The notes beneath the pieces are model-generated. The model was not told where the DNA came from and did no database searches. It was given only the letters and a program-made list of their open reading frames with translations. From JAIOYV01 sp964388245 (GTDB taxonomy: Bacteria > Bacteroidota > Bacteroidia > Bacteroidales > M50B96), in assembly GCA_964388245.1 (NCBI GenBank), contig CAYLZH010000272.1:1-6345 (forward strand): DNA of 6,345 bases, in the 5' to 3' direction. Made by a program: the position numbers and the translations under genes. Shown piece by piece: positions 6,227-6,345 of the stretch; position 1 is the first letter of the stretch, and every line of letters begins with the position of its first letter.

Positions 6227-6345
6227 ATGGAAATGTTGGAATTTAGAAAAGCACAACAATCGGATGTTGATATTTTATTTCGATGGGCTAATGACCAGGA
6301 GGCAAGATCAAATTCTTTTAATAATGCAGAAATTCCTTACAATGA
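6227..6345 (+). CDS. GNAT N-acetyltransferase, N-terminal fragment, probably PseH-like (3' end outside window)
   Basis: An open frame starts at ATG 6227, 3 bp after the PseG-type stop, and runs off the right edge after 39 complete codons. A second in-frame ATG at 6233 is an equally possible start. The visible residues fit the first strand and helix of GNAT acetyltransferases found beside PseG: LEFRKAQQSDVDILFRWAND, then a charged EAR and an NSFN element, then an IPYN segment. In pseudaminic acid synthesis PseH acetylates the C4 amino group using acetyl-CoA, between the PseC and PseG steps, and its gene often follows pseG or is fused to it. The acetyl-CoA binding motif lies beyond the window, so activity cannot be judged. 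The family call rests on about 39 residues plus position. An acyltransferase with another acyl donor is possible. Confidence 0.72.
   Translation, partial: MEMLEFRKAQQSDVDILFRWANDQEARSNSFNNAEIPYN

Overview
The window is an uninterrupted run of eight plus-strand genes, the first and last cut by the window edges. Together they look like the middle of a nonulosonic acid (sialic-acid-like sugar) biosynthesis cluster of the pseudaminic acid type. The A+T-rich DNA, the near absence of Shine-Dalgarno sequences, the tightly overlapping genes and the family mix suggest a Bacteroidota member, perhaps marine or sediment-dwelling. That assignment is inference, since no taxonomic marker gene is present.

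Layout: the C-terminus of a PseC-type aminotransferase (1-221); a FemAB/GNAT-like acyltransferase (205-1164); a PAPS-type sulfotransferase (1161-2300); an aldo/keto reductase (2301-3179); an SpsF-type cytidylyltransferase (3167-3919); a glutamate-1-semialdehyde-aminomutase-like PLP aminotransferase (3921-5225); a PseG/SpsG-type UDP-sugar hydrolase (5231-6223); and the N-terminus of a GNAT acetyltransferase, probably PseH-like (6227 to the edge). Neighbouring genes overlap by 4-17 bp or are separated by 0-5 bp, so there is no room for internal promoters or terminators between genes and I see none. The promoter, the dehydratase PseB and the synthase PseI are not in the window and presumably lie outside it.

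How it fits together: PseC, the PseH-like GNAT and PseG account for amination, N-acetylation and UDP removal on the way to 2,4-diacetamido-2,4,6-trideoxy-L-altrose. A PseI would then condense this with PEP, and a cytidylyltransferase would activate the product as a CMP sugar. The SpsF-type enzyme is the only candidate here for that last step, although it is not the classical PseF type.

The unusual part is what lies between PseC and PseG: a reductase, SpsF and class III aminotransferase block, plus an acyltransferase and a sulfotransferase. None of the reductase, aminotransferase, FemAB-like or sulfotransferase genes is needed for plain pseudaminic acid. I infer that the cluster makes a modified sugar (extra amine, extra N-acyl or aminoacyl group, sulfate) or a second CMP/CDP-activated building block. 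Base composition also differs along the cluster: by hand count about 31% G+C in the FemAB-like gene and about 43% in the aminotransferase gene. No mobile element, RNA gene, CRISPR array or significant repeat was seen.
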